The position numbers and the translations under genes were made by a program. Shown here piece by piece: positions 35,619-42,869 of a stretch of 42,869 nt of DNA; position 1 is the stretch's first letter, and the number at the start of each line of letters is the position of its first letter. The notes beneath the pieces were generated by a model that was given only the letters and a program-made list of their open reading frames with translations, was not told the origin of the DNA and searched no databases. The stretch covers positions 1-42,869 of the forward strand of contig JACZVV010000013.1 of assembly GCA_022572465.1 (NCBI GenBank), in the 5' to 3' direction. This DNA comes from Chloroflexota bacterium (lineage in GTDB: Bacteria; Chloroflexota; Dehalococcoidia; SHYB01).

Positions 35619-36302
35619 TTACTCAGCGGGCTCGTTGGTGCCTCGCATGACCAGCCGACCGCCTACCAACAGACCGAAGAACAGGCTTATGATCAATCCT
35701 ACGAACCCTATGGCAATAAGGTCGTTCTCGATGAAGTGGAGCCAGAAAAAGGGCCCGACAATACCGGCCAGGACGCCGAACGCGCCCATCCAGCGTGGCA
35801 AAGCGCCGGTTTTGATGACAAGGAGGCCATAGGAGAAAACGCCGAGCGCGATACCGACAGCGCCCATGGCAACTGCTGGATCAAGCATGAGTCCAACTGC
35901 GCGGGCGCTGGATAGTATTGAATCGGCCTGCGGGCCGGTGGCTGCCGCATAGTCCCGGGCCAGGGTTGTCAAGGAAACCATGATCATGTCGGACGTCAGC
36001 AAGAGCACCGCCGACGCGAAAAAGCCGAAGCTACCGATTAAGGCCAGGGTTCGATCGTGGGAACGGAATGTAAGGTACAGGAGAGCCGCCAAGGGGATGG
36101 CGATGAGGTTGCTGGCGAGGTCGAAGATCGTGCTGGTGATGAACCTACCGCGGTCTTCGGCGATGTCCGCGAGGACTCCGGTCGGGTCGTCTCTGAACGT
36201 GTTGGACGAGATGGGGTTGATCGCGATGGACACCACCACGGTTGCCACCAGGGCGAGAAACAGTCCACCAGCCAGGTACTCGATCTTCCTTTTAGTGAGC
36301 AC
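35619..36302 (-). CDS. DUF4386-like small integral membrane protein
   Basis: 227 aa starting at a GTG (36302) preceded by GGGAGG. It contains about six hydrophobic segments (around 8-28, 58-78, 86-108, 140-165, 168-185 and 193-215). The overall pattern, with a short N-terminal tail, an early loop of ~30 residues and hydrophobic pairs, resembles DUF4386-type membrane proteins. Function unknown. The palindromic element lies just downstream. Confidence 0.7.
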   Translation of the reverse strand: MLTKRKIEYLAGGLFLALVATVVVSIAINPISSNTFRDDPTGVLADIAEDRGRFITSTIFDLASNLIAIPLAALLYLTFRSHDRTLALIGSFGFFASAVLLLTSDMIMVSLTTLARDYAAATGPQADSILSSARAVGLMLDPAVAMGAVGIALGVFSYGLLVIKTGALPRWMGAFGVLAGIVGPFFWLHFIENDLIAIGFVGLIISLFFGLLVGGRLVMRGTNEPAE

Positions 36303-36481
36303 GGTCAGCCTCCCTCAATCCGACATTTTCCAGATCGAACGACGGGCGTCTAAAGATCCCACAATCTTTGACGGCGCACATGGTACTGTCACCCCGAGAA
36401 ATTGTCAAACACCCTGTCGTGCCCGCTGGAGTGCCATCGCCGTGGAAACAGGCGCCGCCGCAATCAAACGCTGAGGCCATA

Positions 36482-37729
36482 ATGGACGCCAGAAAGCAGC
36501 CGATCGAGATGCAACGAAGCAACGACGCTCAGGGCCCGTTGGCCGGCTACCGCGTGCTGGAGATCGGCGGCATTCTCGGGTCCTATTGCGGCAAACTGCT
36601 GGGCGACCTCGGCGCCGACGTGATCAAGACAGAGCTTCCGGAGGGCGCCGAAGACCGCCGCCTGCCGCCCTTCGCCGGCGACCTTCCAGGCCCCGAGCGC
36701 AGCCTTTGGCACCGCGCCTGGAACACGAGCAAGCGCTCCGTCACCCTCGACCCGGCCACTACCGAGGGGCGTGAGCTGTTCCGGGCGCTTGCCGGCAGCT
36801 CCGACGCGGTCATCGACGCCTGTACGCCTGGCCACCTGGTGTCGCTTGGTCTGGGGTATGAGGCTCTCGCTGGCGAAAATCGCGCGTTGGTGATGACCTC
36901 CGTGACGCCCTTTGGCCAGGACGGCCCGTACGCCAACTTCCAGTGGAACGACTTTCTCGGCATGGCGATGTCAGGTCTCATGGCCGGGTGTGGATACAAG
37001 GACCTGCCGCCGAGCGGTGGGTCGGTGCCGTACCTCGCCGTTCAGGGAGCGGCGATGCGGGCCGCCGAGGGGACGTTGGCGGCGCTGTGGGCCCGCGAGA
37101 CCCTGGGCGAAGGGCAGCACGTCGACGTCTCGATGCAAGAAGCGATGGTGTTCGGCCTCGAAGCGCAGCTCTACACGCCGGTCTTCCGCGAGACGATCCC
37201 GGTCTGGATGACCCGCGATCTGCCGACTCGCGGCGTCACGTTCCCATACCAGTGCACCGATGGCTTCGTGCTCATGGTGTGGGCCTATCACGTCAAGGGA
37301 ATGATCGCCCTCCTCGAAGGCGAGGGCGGCGCCGGGGCCCTCTCCGAGCCCAGATGGCTGGAGCCGGGCTACGTCTCCGAAAACCAGAAGGAGGCCGACG
37401 GCATCGTCACCGAGTTTACCCGCACCCGGACCAGGGACGAGGTCCTGGAGCTGGCGCAGCGCCACGGGATACCCTCCGGCGCGCTGAACGACGCTCGGGA
37501 CCTCGCGGAGGACCCGCAGCTTCAAGCGCGGGACTTCTTCCAGCGCGTCGTGGACGAGGAGCTCGGCCGGGAGATCGCGACGCCACGGCCTCCATACCTC
37601 CTCTCCGAGACCCCCGCCGTCGCCGGCCGCCCGCCGAGGCTGGGAGAGCACAACGTCGAGGTGTACGTCGGCGAGCTGGGCGTCACGCCGGCCACGCTGT
37701 CCGCCCTGCGATATAGCGGCGCGATCTGA
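36482..37729 (+). CDS. Class III CoA-transferase (CaiB/BaiF family), first of a pair
   Basis: 415 aa from the ATG at 36482; the frame is open further upstream but family similarity starts only at GPLAGYRVLEIGG. CaiB/BaiF signatures: SYCGKLLGDLGADVIKTE, RSLWHRAWNTSKRSVTLDP, VMTSVTPFGQDGPYANF, GEGQHVDVSMQEAMV and the C-terminal PRLGEHNVEVY. The enzyme moves a CoA group between carboxylic acids. A paralogue follows after 37 bp, so the two may be subunits of one heteromeric transferase. Substrate unknown. Confidence 0.9.
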   Translation: MDARKQPIEMQRSNDAQGPLAGYRVLEIGGILGSYCGKLLGDLGADVIKTELPEGAEDRRLPPFAGDLPGPERSLWHRAWNTSKRSVTLDPATTEGRELFRALAGSSDAVIDACTPGHLVSLGLGYEALAGENRALVMTSVTPFGQDGPYANFQWNDFLGMAMSGLMAGCGYKDLPPSGGSVPYLAVQGAAMRAAEGTLAALWARETLGEGQHVDVSMQEAMVFGLEAQLYTPVFRETIPVWMTRDLPTRGVTFPYQCTDGFVLMVWAYHVKGMIALLEGEGGAGALSEPRWLEPGYVSENQKEADGIVTEFTRTRTRDEVLELAQRHGIPSGALNDARDLAEDPQLQARDFFQRVVDEELGREIATPRPPYLLSETPAVAGRPPRLGEHNVEVYVGELGVTPATLSALRYSGAI

Positions 37730-37766
37730 CCGGGGGCGTTCGAGGAAGAGAGGGCCTGCGGGAATC

Positions 37767-38993
37767 ATGACCACGAAACAGGCGCTGAGTGGGCTTCGCA
37801 TCGTCGACCTGAGCTGGTTCGGGGCTGGGCCCAGCGTGAGCCGCGACCTCGCGCTGTATGGCGCCGAGGTGATCAAGATCGAATCGATGGCGCGTATGGA
37901 CGCCATGCGGGTGCTGCATCCGTCGGCGCCGGGGCCTGCCGGGAGCGTGAACCTCGGCGGGTGGTTCAACAACGCCAACTGCGGCAAGCTGAGCGCCTTG
38001 CTGAACTTGCGCCACCCGGAGTCCAAGCGTCTGTTGCTGGAGCTGGTCTCCGTGAGCGACGCCGTGATCGAAAACTTCGCCTACCCCACGCTGGAGCGCC
38101 TCGGCCTCGGCCCGGACGTTCTCTTCGAAGCGAATCCCGCGCTAGTGATGTTGCGGCTCACGCCGATGGGCGTCACGGGTCCCAAGGCCCACTGGTCGGG
38201 CTACGGTTACACGATGGTCGCCATCGCCGGCCTGACGCACCTCATCGGGCCGGTGGAGCGGCCTCCCACCGGGTACGCCGTAACCTTTGGCGACACGGTG
38301 AGCAGCCCCGGTCACGGGGCCGTCTCCCTGCTCGCCGCGCTGATGCACCGCCGGCGGACAGGCCGGGGACAGGTCATCGACCTCTCGCAGGTCGAAGCCG
38401 CCGCCGCCCTTCTTGGCGGCGCCCTCCTCGACTACACCGTCAACGGCCGGGTGCAGCAGCGGACCGGCAATCGCTCGCCGTGGGCGTCGCCCCACAACGT
38501 CTATCGCTGCCTCGGCGATGACCGCTGGTGCGCGATCGCGGTCTGGCGCGAGGAGCAGTGGCGGGCGCTTGGCCTCGCCATGGGTCGTCCCGAGTGGGTA
38601 GCCGACCCGAGGTTCGAGACGTTCGCCGGGAGGAAACGGCACGAAGACGAGCTGGACCGCCTGATCGAAGGGTGGACGTCATCGAGGGAGCCCAACGACG
38701 CGATGGAGACGCTGCAACGCGCGGGCGTGCCGGCGGCCGCCGTTCGCACCCCTCACGACGTCCTGTTCGAAGACGCGCAGCTGCGGCACCGCGAGCACTT
38801 TGCGTGGCTCCCTCATCCCGAGACGCCGGAGATGCTCTACGACGGCCCTGTCTTCCGCCTCAGCAAGCCTGCGAAGGCCGACCTGCGACGTGCGCCGCTG
38901 ATCGGCGAGCACAACGACTACGTCTTCCAGGACTTGCTGGGAATGACCGAAGAGAAGACCACCGGCCTCGTCGTCGACGGAGCGATTCAATAG
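37767..38993 (+). CDS. Class III CoA-transferase (CaiB/BaiF family), second of a pair
   Basis: 408 aa. Family motifs: LSGLRIVDLSWFGAGPSVSRDLALYGAEVIKIES, LNLRHPESKRLLLELV, NPALVMLRLTPMGVTGP, RRTGRGQVIDLSQVEAAA and the C-terminal APLIGEHNDYVFQDLLG. It is complete and lies 37 bp after its paralogue, clearly in one transcript. The pair differs enough in sequence (for example the N-terminal loop) to suggest alpha/beta subunits rather than a recent duplication. Confidence 0.9.
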   Translation: MTTKQALSGLRIVDLSWFGAGPSVSRDLALYGAEVIKIESMARMDAMRVLHPSAPGPAGSVNLGGWFNNANCGKLSALLNLRHPESKRLLLELVSVSDAVIENFAYPTLERLGLGPDVLFEANPALVMLRLTPMGVTGPKAHWSGYGYTMVAIAGLTHLIGPVERPPTGYAVTFGDTVSSPGHGAVSLLAALMHRRRTGRGQVIDLSQVEAAAALLGGALLDYTVNGRVQQRTGNRSPWASPHNVYRCLGDDRWCAIAVWREEQWRALGLAMGRPEWVADPRFETFAGRKRHEDELDRLIEGWTSSREPNDAMETLQRAGVPAAAVRTPHDVLFEDAQLRHREHFAWLPHPETPEMLYDGPVFRLSKPAKADLRRAPLIGEHNDYVFQDLLGMTEEKTTGLVVDGAIQ

Positions 38994-39247
38994 AGCCGTC
39001 ACCGCATACGCCTCCGGCTGCCGCGCGACGCTCCGGCTGTCCTGAACCGGCAGCGTCGCGACGAGCGCCGGCCGGCCCATCGACCGGACGTCTGGACATC
39101 GCGCCGGGCATGCGGGTAGAATTTCCGCGCAGCAGCAACGTGGCCAACGGGTTGGGGCGCCACCCCGTCCCGCCAGTCCGGCCCGGGACGCTGTAACAGG
39201 CGGTCGATGCCACGCTGACACTCGAGCAGCATCCGAGCCATTGGCAG

Positions 39248-39333
39248 GCCGAAGTGGCGGAACGGTAGACGCGGCGGTCTCAAAAACCGTTGGGGGCAAC
39301 CCCGTGTGAGTTCGACTCTCACCTTCGGCACCA
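39248..39333 (+). tRNA. tRNA-Leu (CAA)
   Basis: 86 nt with a long variable arm and an encoded CCA. Acceptor arms GCCGAAG and CTTCGGC pair fully. The anticodon loop CTCAAAA gives anticodon CAA. The T arm has GTTCGACTC. No repeated copy of its 3' end was seen in the window. Confidence 0.95.
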
Positions 39334-39651
39334 GGTTCAAAACAGTAAATCTGCGCTGGGCGCACCGTCCACCACCAGGCGGAATGTCCACGGATTGGCC
39401 ACGAACTAATTCGCCTGGCCCCGCGACAACCCGGCGACGCCGCCCAACGCCGACCGACGTGGGGGTAACGGGCACATGGGACGGCTAGGGCCAGGATCGT
39501 GGCTCAGTGGGTTGTGACGAAGGGGTATAACGCGCGCAAGCTCCAGCCGCCAAGGAGGTGGGACCAGTAACAATGCCAACGTGCCGACAACGCAGGCGCC
39601 GCACATAAAGGTGCCCCCGGGTGTGTGACCACCCGAGGGCAAGGAGGACCG
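39334..39651. other. Gene-free stretch with a strong hairpin
   Basis: No protein-like ORF was found. TGCCCCCGGGTG (39612-39623) pairs with CACCCGAGGGCA (39630-39641), one mismatch, directly before AGGAGG (39643-39648). The hairpin could terminate a minus-strand transcript or mask a ribosome site on the + strand. Confidence 0.45.
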
Positions 39652-39828
39652 ATGAACAGAGCATCAATCCCCCAAACACTGTATCAGACGACCATATGCC
39701 CGGTCATTCGCTCTTTCCCCAGGATTGCGACACCTACCACCACCAGAGCGAAGCCAACGACTAACACGAAGGCCATGAAGCCTTCCGCCGCCGCCATCTC
39801 GCAGACATGCGGTTGTGCCTGGGCATGA
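39652..39828 (+). CDS. Possible small ORF, 58 aa
   Basis: The ATG at 39652 has AAGGAGG at good spacing and a hairpin immediately upstream. The translation is rich in Thr/Ala/Pro and matches nothing I know. It is antisense to a membrane-protein-like ORF (39684-39836), and at most one of them is likely real. Confidence 0.3.
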   Translation: MNRASIPQTLYQTTICPVIRSFPRIATPTTTRAKPTTNTKAMKPSAAAISQTCGCAWA

Positions 39829-39836
39829 CGACTCAT
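39684..39836 (-). CDS. Possible small membrane protein, 50 aa
   Basis: From the ATG at 39836 the translation has one hydrophobic segment (GFMAFVLVVGFALVVVGVAIL, about residues 19-39) with a short charged tail LGKERMTGH. The hairpin at 39612-39641 would lie downstream as a possible terminator. The ribosome site is weak, and similarity cannot be judged. Confidence 0.4.
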   Translation of the reverse strand: MSRHAQAQPHVCEMAAAEGFMAFVLVVGFALVVVGVAILGKERMTGHMVV

Positions 39837-40043
39837 TCCGACCGTGACCCACTCGGGCCGGTCATGGACGCCCTCCAACTCCGTTCAACGGTCGAATTCA
39901 TATTCGACAACTGGGAGGACAGGGAGGCCCACGGAAGTCCGCAGTGGACGGCCGAGGAGATCCTTGCCGAGTTGCGGGCGCATTGGGACCCCATCAGATA
40001 CGGCAAGGAATTCCAAGAGCGCCGGCACGCAGCCCACGGCTAG
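39825..40043 (+). CDS. Small hypothetical protein, 72 aa
   Basis: From the ATG at 39825 the translation begins MTTHSDRDPLGPVMDALQ and is acidic, soluble and helix-rich, with WTAEEILAELRAHWDP in its second half. Amino-acid usage is protein-like, and a strong terminator follows 20 bp after the stop. No family recognised. An in-frame ATG at 39807 is an alternative start. Confidence 0.45.
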   Translation: MTTHSDRDPLGPVMDALQLRSTVEFIFDNWEDREAHGSPQWTAEEILAELRAHWDPIRYGKEFQERRHAAHG

Positions 40044-40062
40044 GTGGTTGAGCCGAGAGATG

Positions 40063-40096
40063 AAGGCCCCCGTCGTTCGGACGGGGGCCTTTTTTG
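40063..40096 (+). terminator. Rho-independent terminator
   Basis: AAGGCCCCCGTC (40063-40074), loop GTTCG, GACGGGGGCCTT (40080-40091), followed by TTTTT and G. The T-run is on the + strand, so it ends the transcript of the small ORF at 39825-40043. Confidence 0.85.
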
Positions 40097-40139
40097 TGCC
40101 CGTTTGCACCGCACGCGCCCCGATCCTCGTCCTAGCCTT

Positions 40140-40177
40140 GGGCGACCCGCCTCCACACAAGGCGGGGCGGGTCGCCC
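40140..40177. repeat. Inverted repeat, 12-bp perfect arms
   Basis: GGGCGACCCGCC (40140-40151) and its exact complement (40166-40177) around 14 bases, 80 bp downstream of cheW. There is no T-run. The arms resemble those at 19786-19842. Confidence 0.6.
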
Positions 40178-40257
40178 GCAAGAAAGGAAACCGGGCCATG
40201 CCTGCCCAGACCGTGATCGCCGGAACGTCAACGCGGATGCCGGTGGGAGATCGGCCG

Positions 40258-40752
40258 TCACGGGGCGGCGGTCGCCACCGGCTCTGCCACGACGGCAGGC
40301 TCGACTTCCGCCAACACGCGGGTCAGGTCCAGCAGAATGATCATCCCGCTGTCCAGCTTGGCGATCCCCAACAAGTAGTCCGAGTCGGCGGTGGTGATGA
40401 CCGACGAGGGTGGCTCCACCGTGCCGGCGGGGATCCGGGTGACCTCGGTCACCGCGTCCACCGTCATGCCGATGGCCTGGCCGCCGATGTCGACCACCAC
40501 GATGCGGCTCTCTTTGCTCTCCTCTGCTGCAGGCATGCTGAATCGCTTTCGGAGGTCGGCGACAGGTATCACCTTGCCTCGGAGGTTGATGACCCCTTTC
40601 ACAAAGTACGGGGCCTGCGGGATCGTCGTGATCTCTTGCATGCGGATGATCTCCAGGACCGCTTGGATGACCACACCGTAAGCCTCGCCCGCGAGATCGA
40701 AGATCACCAACTGCATCTCTTCGCTTTGACTGGTCTCTGGCTCTTCAGCCAT
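40258..40752 (-). CDS. cheW: Chemotaxis coupling protein CheW
   Basis: 164 aa from the ATG at 40752, with GAGGAG eight bases upstream. CheW links chemoreceptors to the kinase CheA. The SH3-like fold is recognisable from LVIFDLAGEAYGVVIQAVLEIIRM, IPQAPYFVKGVINLRGKVIPVADLRKRF and VEPPSSV ... DYLLGIAKLDSGMIILLDLTRVL. The NLRGKVIPVxDLR motif is the family signature. It lies about 140 bp behind the chemoreceptor gene on the same strand and should serve it. Confidence 0.93.
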   Translation of the reverse strand: MAEEPETSQSEEMQLVIFDLAGEAYGVVIQAVLEIIRMQEITTIPQAPYFVKGVINLRGKVIPVADLRKRFSMPAAEESKESRIVVVDIGGQAIGMTVDAVTEVTRIPAGTVEPPSSVITTADSDYLLGIAKLDSGMIILLDLTRVLAEVEPAVVAEPVATAAP

Positions 40753-40889
40753 TGGTCTTTCTCCTCTTTCATCTCCTGTAGTGATCGGATCGCCGCCCAC
40801 GCCGCCAAGGGTCAGGCGGGGGCTGTTTCGGGGAGGCCGGACCGGCGATCCAGCCCGACCTCCCCAACCCCCAAAGAGGGCGGCACGGG

Positions 40890-42869
40890 CTATGTTCGAG
40901 CGGCCGTCTCGGAAGTGGCGGCGCCGTCGAGCTTGAAGGCAGCGGCCGCGGATTGCAGCTCTTGTGCCAGCTCGGCCATCGACTGGGAGTTGGCGACCAG
41001 CTCCTGCACGCGGGCGCTGACGCCGTTGGTGGCGGCCGAGACCTCCTCCGTGGCCGCAGTGTTCTCCTCGCTGACAGCGGAAATGGCTTCGACAGACTTC
41101 GAAACCTGGCTGCTGTTCGCGGCCATCTGCTCGGTCGCCGCGGAGTTCTCCTGAACGATGGCGCTCACCCCTTCGACGGACTTGACCATCTCGTCGGCGT
41201 TGGCCGACATCTCTTCGGCCCCGGCCGAGATCTGTTCGATCTGGGTGGCCACCCCGGCTACCGATTCCTGGATGGTCTTCAGGGCCGCGCCCGACTCCTC
41301 GGCCAGCTTCGCGCCCTCGGCGACCTGGTTGCTGCCCTCCTCGGTGGCCTTGATCGATTCGTTCACGCCCTTCTGAATGCCGTCGACGAGATTGGCGATC
41401 TCCTTGGTTGCATCGGTGACCCGCTCGGCCAGGGTCCGGACCTCGTCGGCGACGACGGCGAACCCTCGCCCCTGCTCTCCGGCCCGGGCCGCTTCGATGG
41501 CGGCGTTGAGGGCCAGCAGGTTGGTCTGGGCGGCGATGTCGTCGATCACCCCGACGATCTTGCCGATCTCTTCAGACTGTTGCCCCAGTCCGGAGATCTT
41601 GTCGGAGACGTCGTCGACGGCCTGCTTGATCTTCGCCATGCCGTCGACGGTCTTTTCGACGGACCGTGCGCCCTCTTGGGCGGCCTCGGTGGTCTCGCGG
41701 GCTCCATTTGCGGCTTCTTGGGCCCCTTTCGCCACGTCGGCTGAAGCGCTGGACACCTGCCCCACCATCGTGGCCAGCTGCTCGATCCCGGCGGCTTGCT
41801 CCTGGCTTCCCTTGGAGATCTGGTCGATGGCATTGGTCAGCTCCACCATGGCCTCGTTGGTCTCCTGGACGCTTCCGGCCTGCTCCTGGGTGCCCTTGGC
41901 GATCTGCTGGGTGGTCTTGGCGACCTCCGCCGTGGCCGTCCCCGCTTCCGTTGCCGAGGTCGTTAGGTCCGAGCTGGCTTTCGACAGGGTATCGGAGCTT
42001 GTCCGCACCTGGCCGACGAGCTGACGGAGATTGGCGACCATGCGGTGGAAGGCGTTGCCCAACGTGTCCTTGCCGGACTTGGGCGTCGCGTCGACCGTGA
42101 GATCGCCGTCGGCGATGCTGTCGGCGATCTCCGCTTTTTCTTTCAGGGACCCAATCATTTGCTGAAACGCCCGGCCGAGCACGTCTTGGTCCGACTCCAT
42201 GTTGACCGTAACTTCAAGGTCGCCATCGGCGAGGGCGTCGGCCGCCGTCGCCATTTCTTGCAGGTACCGTTGCATCTCTCCGTAGTACGCGCCCATTTCT
42301 CCGATCTCGTCTGATGATTTGACGTTCACCTGCTCGGTGAGGTCGCCGACGGCGATCTTCTTGAGCCCCCTGCCCACGGCGGTGACGCCGTTGGAGATGC
42401 TGCTCGACAGGAACCAGGCGATGGCGACGGAGATGAGGGCCGCGATGACCGCGAGGGCCACCATCATGGTGGTCGCCGTGCTCTTGGCGCTCTCCGCGTT
42501 TTCGAAGGACTGCTCGGCGCGGAGATCGATGGCGTGGATGACCTCTCCAAGCTGCCCTTCCATCTCGGCGACTTCGCGCTCGAGCTCGTGGGCCAGCTCG
42601 TTGCCGTGCTCCACGTCGCCGGCAGCATAGGCCACGCCCAGGGCCTCGCCGGTGGCGACGAACTGGATGTACTCCTCATCGACGACGCGCAAGTCGTCGA
42701 TGAGGGTGTCCCCCGCGCCCAGGAGGGCACGGAGCTCGCCGAAGGCGTGATCGACTTCCCCTGTGAGCTGTTCCGCCTGCTGCAGCGCCGCGAGATCGAG
42801 GGTGAGGGCGTATTCGTAGAAGAAGGCCTCCTGCTCGGCGATGAGCAGCTCGATATGCGCCGCCGCCTC
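40890..42869 (-). CDS. Methyl-accepting chemotaxis protein, N-terminus beyond the window
   Basis: 659 residues lie in the window; the frame is open at the right edge, so the start and the first membrane helix are outside. The visible part begins with a helical sensor segment (4-helix-bundle-like), then the second membrane helix [24 protein letters not shown] domain and at least two further HAMP-like repeats follow ([14 protein letters not shown] and [14 protein letters not shown]). The long signalling coiled-coil has its hairpin tip at [24 protein letters not shown] and [16 protein letters not shown]. CheW follows downstream. Ligand unknown. Confidence 0.93.
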   Translation of the reverse strand, partial: EAAAHIELLIAEQEAFFYEYALTLDLAALQQAEQLTGEVDHAFGELRALLGAGDTLIDDLRVVDEEYIQFVATGEALGVAYAAGDVEHGNELAHELEREVAEMEGQLGEVIHAIDLRAEQSFENAESAKSTATTMMVALAVIAALISVAIAWFLSSSISNGVTAVGRGLKKIAVGDLTEQVNVKSSDEIGEMGAYYGEMQRYLQEMATAADALADGDLEVTVNMESDQDVLGRAFQQMIGSLKEKAEIADSIADGDLTVDATPKSGKDTLGNAFHRMVANLRQLVGQVRTSSDTLSKASSDLTTSATEAGTATAEVAKTTQQIAKGTQEQAGSVQETNEAMVELTNAIDQISKGSQEQAAGIEQLATMVGQVSSASADVAKGAQEAANGARETTEAAQEGARSVEKTVDGMAKIKQAVDDVSDKISGLGQQSEEIGKIVGVIDDIAAQTNLLALNAAIEAARAGEQGRGFAVVADEVRTLAERVTDATKEIANLVDGIQKGVNESIKATEEGSNQVAEGAKLAEESGAALKTIQESVAGVATQIEQISAGAEEMSANADEMVKSVEGVSAIVQENSAATEQMAANSSQVSKSVEAISAVSEENTAATEEVSAATNGVSARVQELVANSQSMAELAQELQSAAAAFKLDGAATSETAART

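Noticed and set aside
39844-41154. 436-aa + strand ORF over cheW and the chemoreceptor end
   Set aside because: It is antisense to cheW and the MCP C-terminus and crosses a strong terminator; no family similarity.

Overview
The window is high-GC bacterial DNA. It resembles a Chloroflexota genome of the Dehalococcoidia/SAR202 type. That placement is an inference from gene content (an acyl-CoA gene set with class III CoA-transferases, a thiolase-like protein and a flavin-dependent LLM oxidoreductase; an Ycf45-like R3H ATPase; PdxS/PdxT; RtcB/archease) and no 16S gene is present to test it. Recognisable promoters are of the TTGACA-17-TATAAT kind.

Left part (1-26 kb) is housekeeping DNA. It opens with a hybrid histidine kinase and response regulator on the + strand. 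A long minus-strand block follows, read from right to left: dTMP kinase, then rpoB, rpoC, prfB (with the RF2 programmed frameshift), a RecB/Cas4-like nuclease and a TIGR01777 epimerase-like protein. Further right is a second minus-strand operon, pdxS-pdxT-GNAT-R3H ATPase. Archease and rtcB lie divergently on the + strand. An enoyl-CoA hydratase/isomerase and an EtfD-like membrane Fe-S protein together suggest ETF-linked acyl-CoA oxidation. A family 2 glycosyltransferase ends this part.

Middle (26.1-31.1 kb): a tRNA-Phe gene carries an inserted island. A 23-bp copy of the tRNA 3' end is repeated about 4.9 kb downstream. The island holds the C-terminal relic of a tyrosine recombinase next to the tRNA and a two-gene McrBC-like type IV restriction system (AAA+ McrB-like motor and DUF2357/PD-(D/E)XK nuclease). 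By eye it is lower in GC than its surroundings.

Right part (31.2-39 kb) is an accessory acyl-CoA region: a CoA-transferase pseudogene, a thiolase-like protein, a deiodinase-like thioredoxin-fold protein with an in-frame TGA at the active site (predicted selenocysteine), a 3'-truncated LLM oxidoreductase, an MBL-fold hydrolase, a small membrane protein and two tandem CoA-transferases. A tRNA-Leu(CAA), small uncertain ORFs, cheW and a chemoreceptor running off the right edge close the window.

The most noteworthy items are the predicted selenoprotein, the tRNA-Phe McrBC island with a McrB whose N-terminus I do not recognise, and several decayed or non-canonical genes (CoA-transferase relic, truncated LLM oxidoreductase, archease without a normal start codon).
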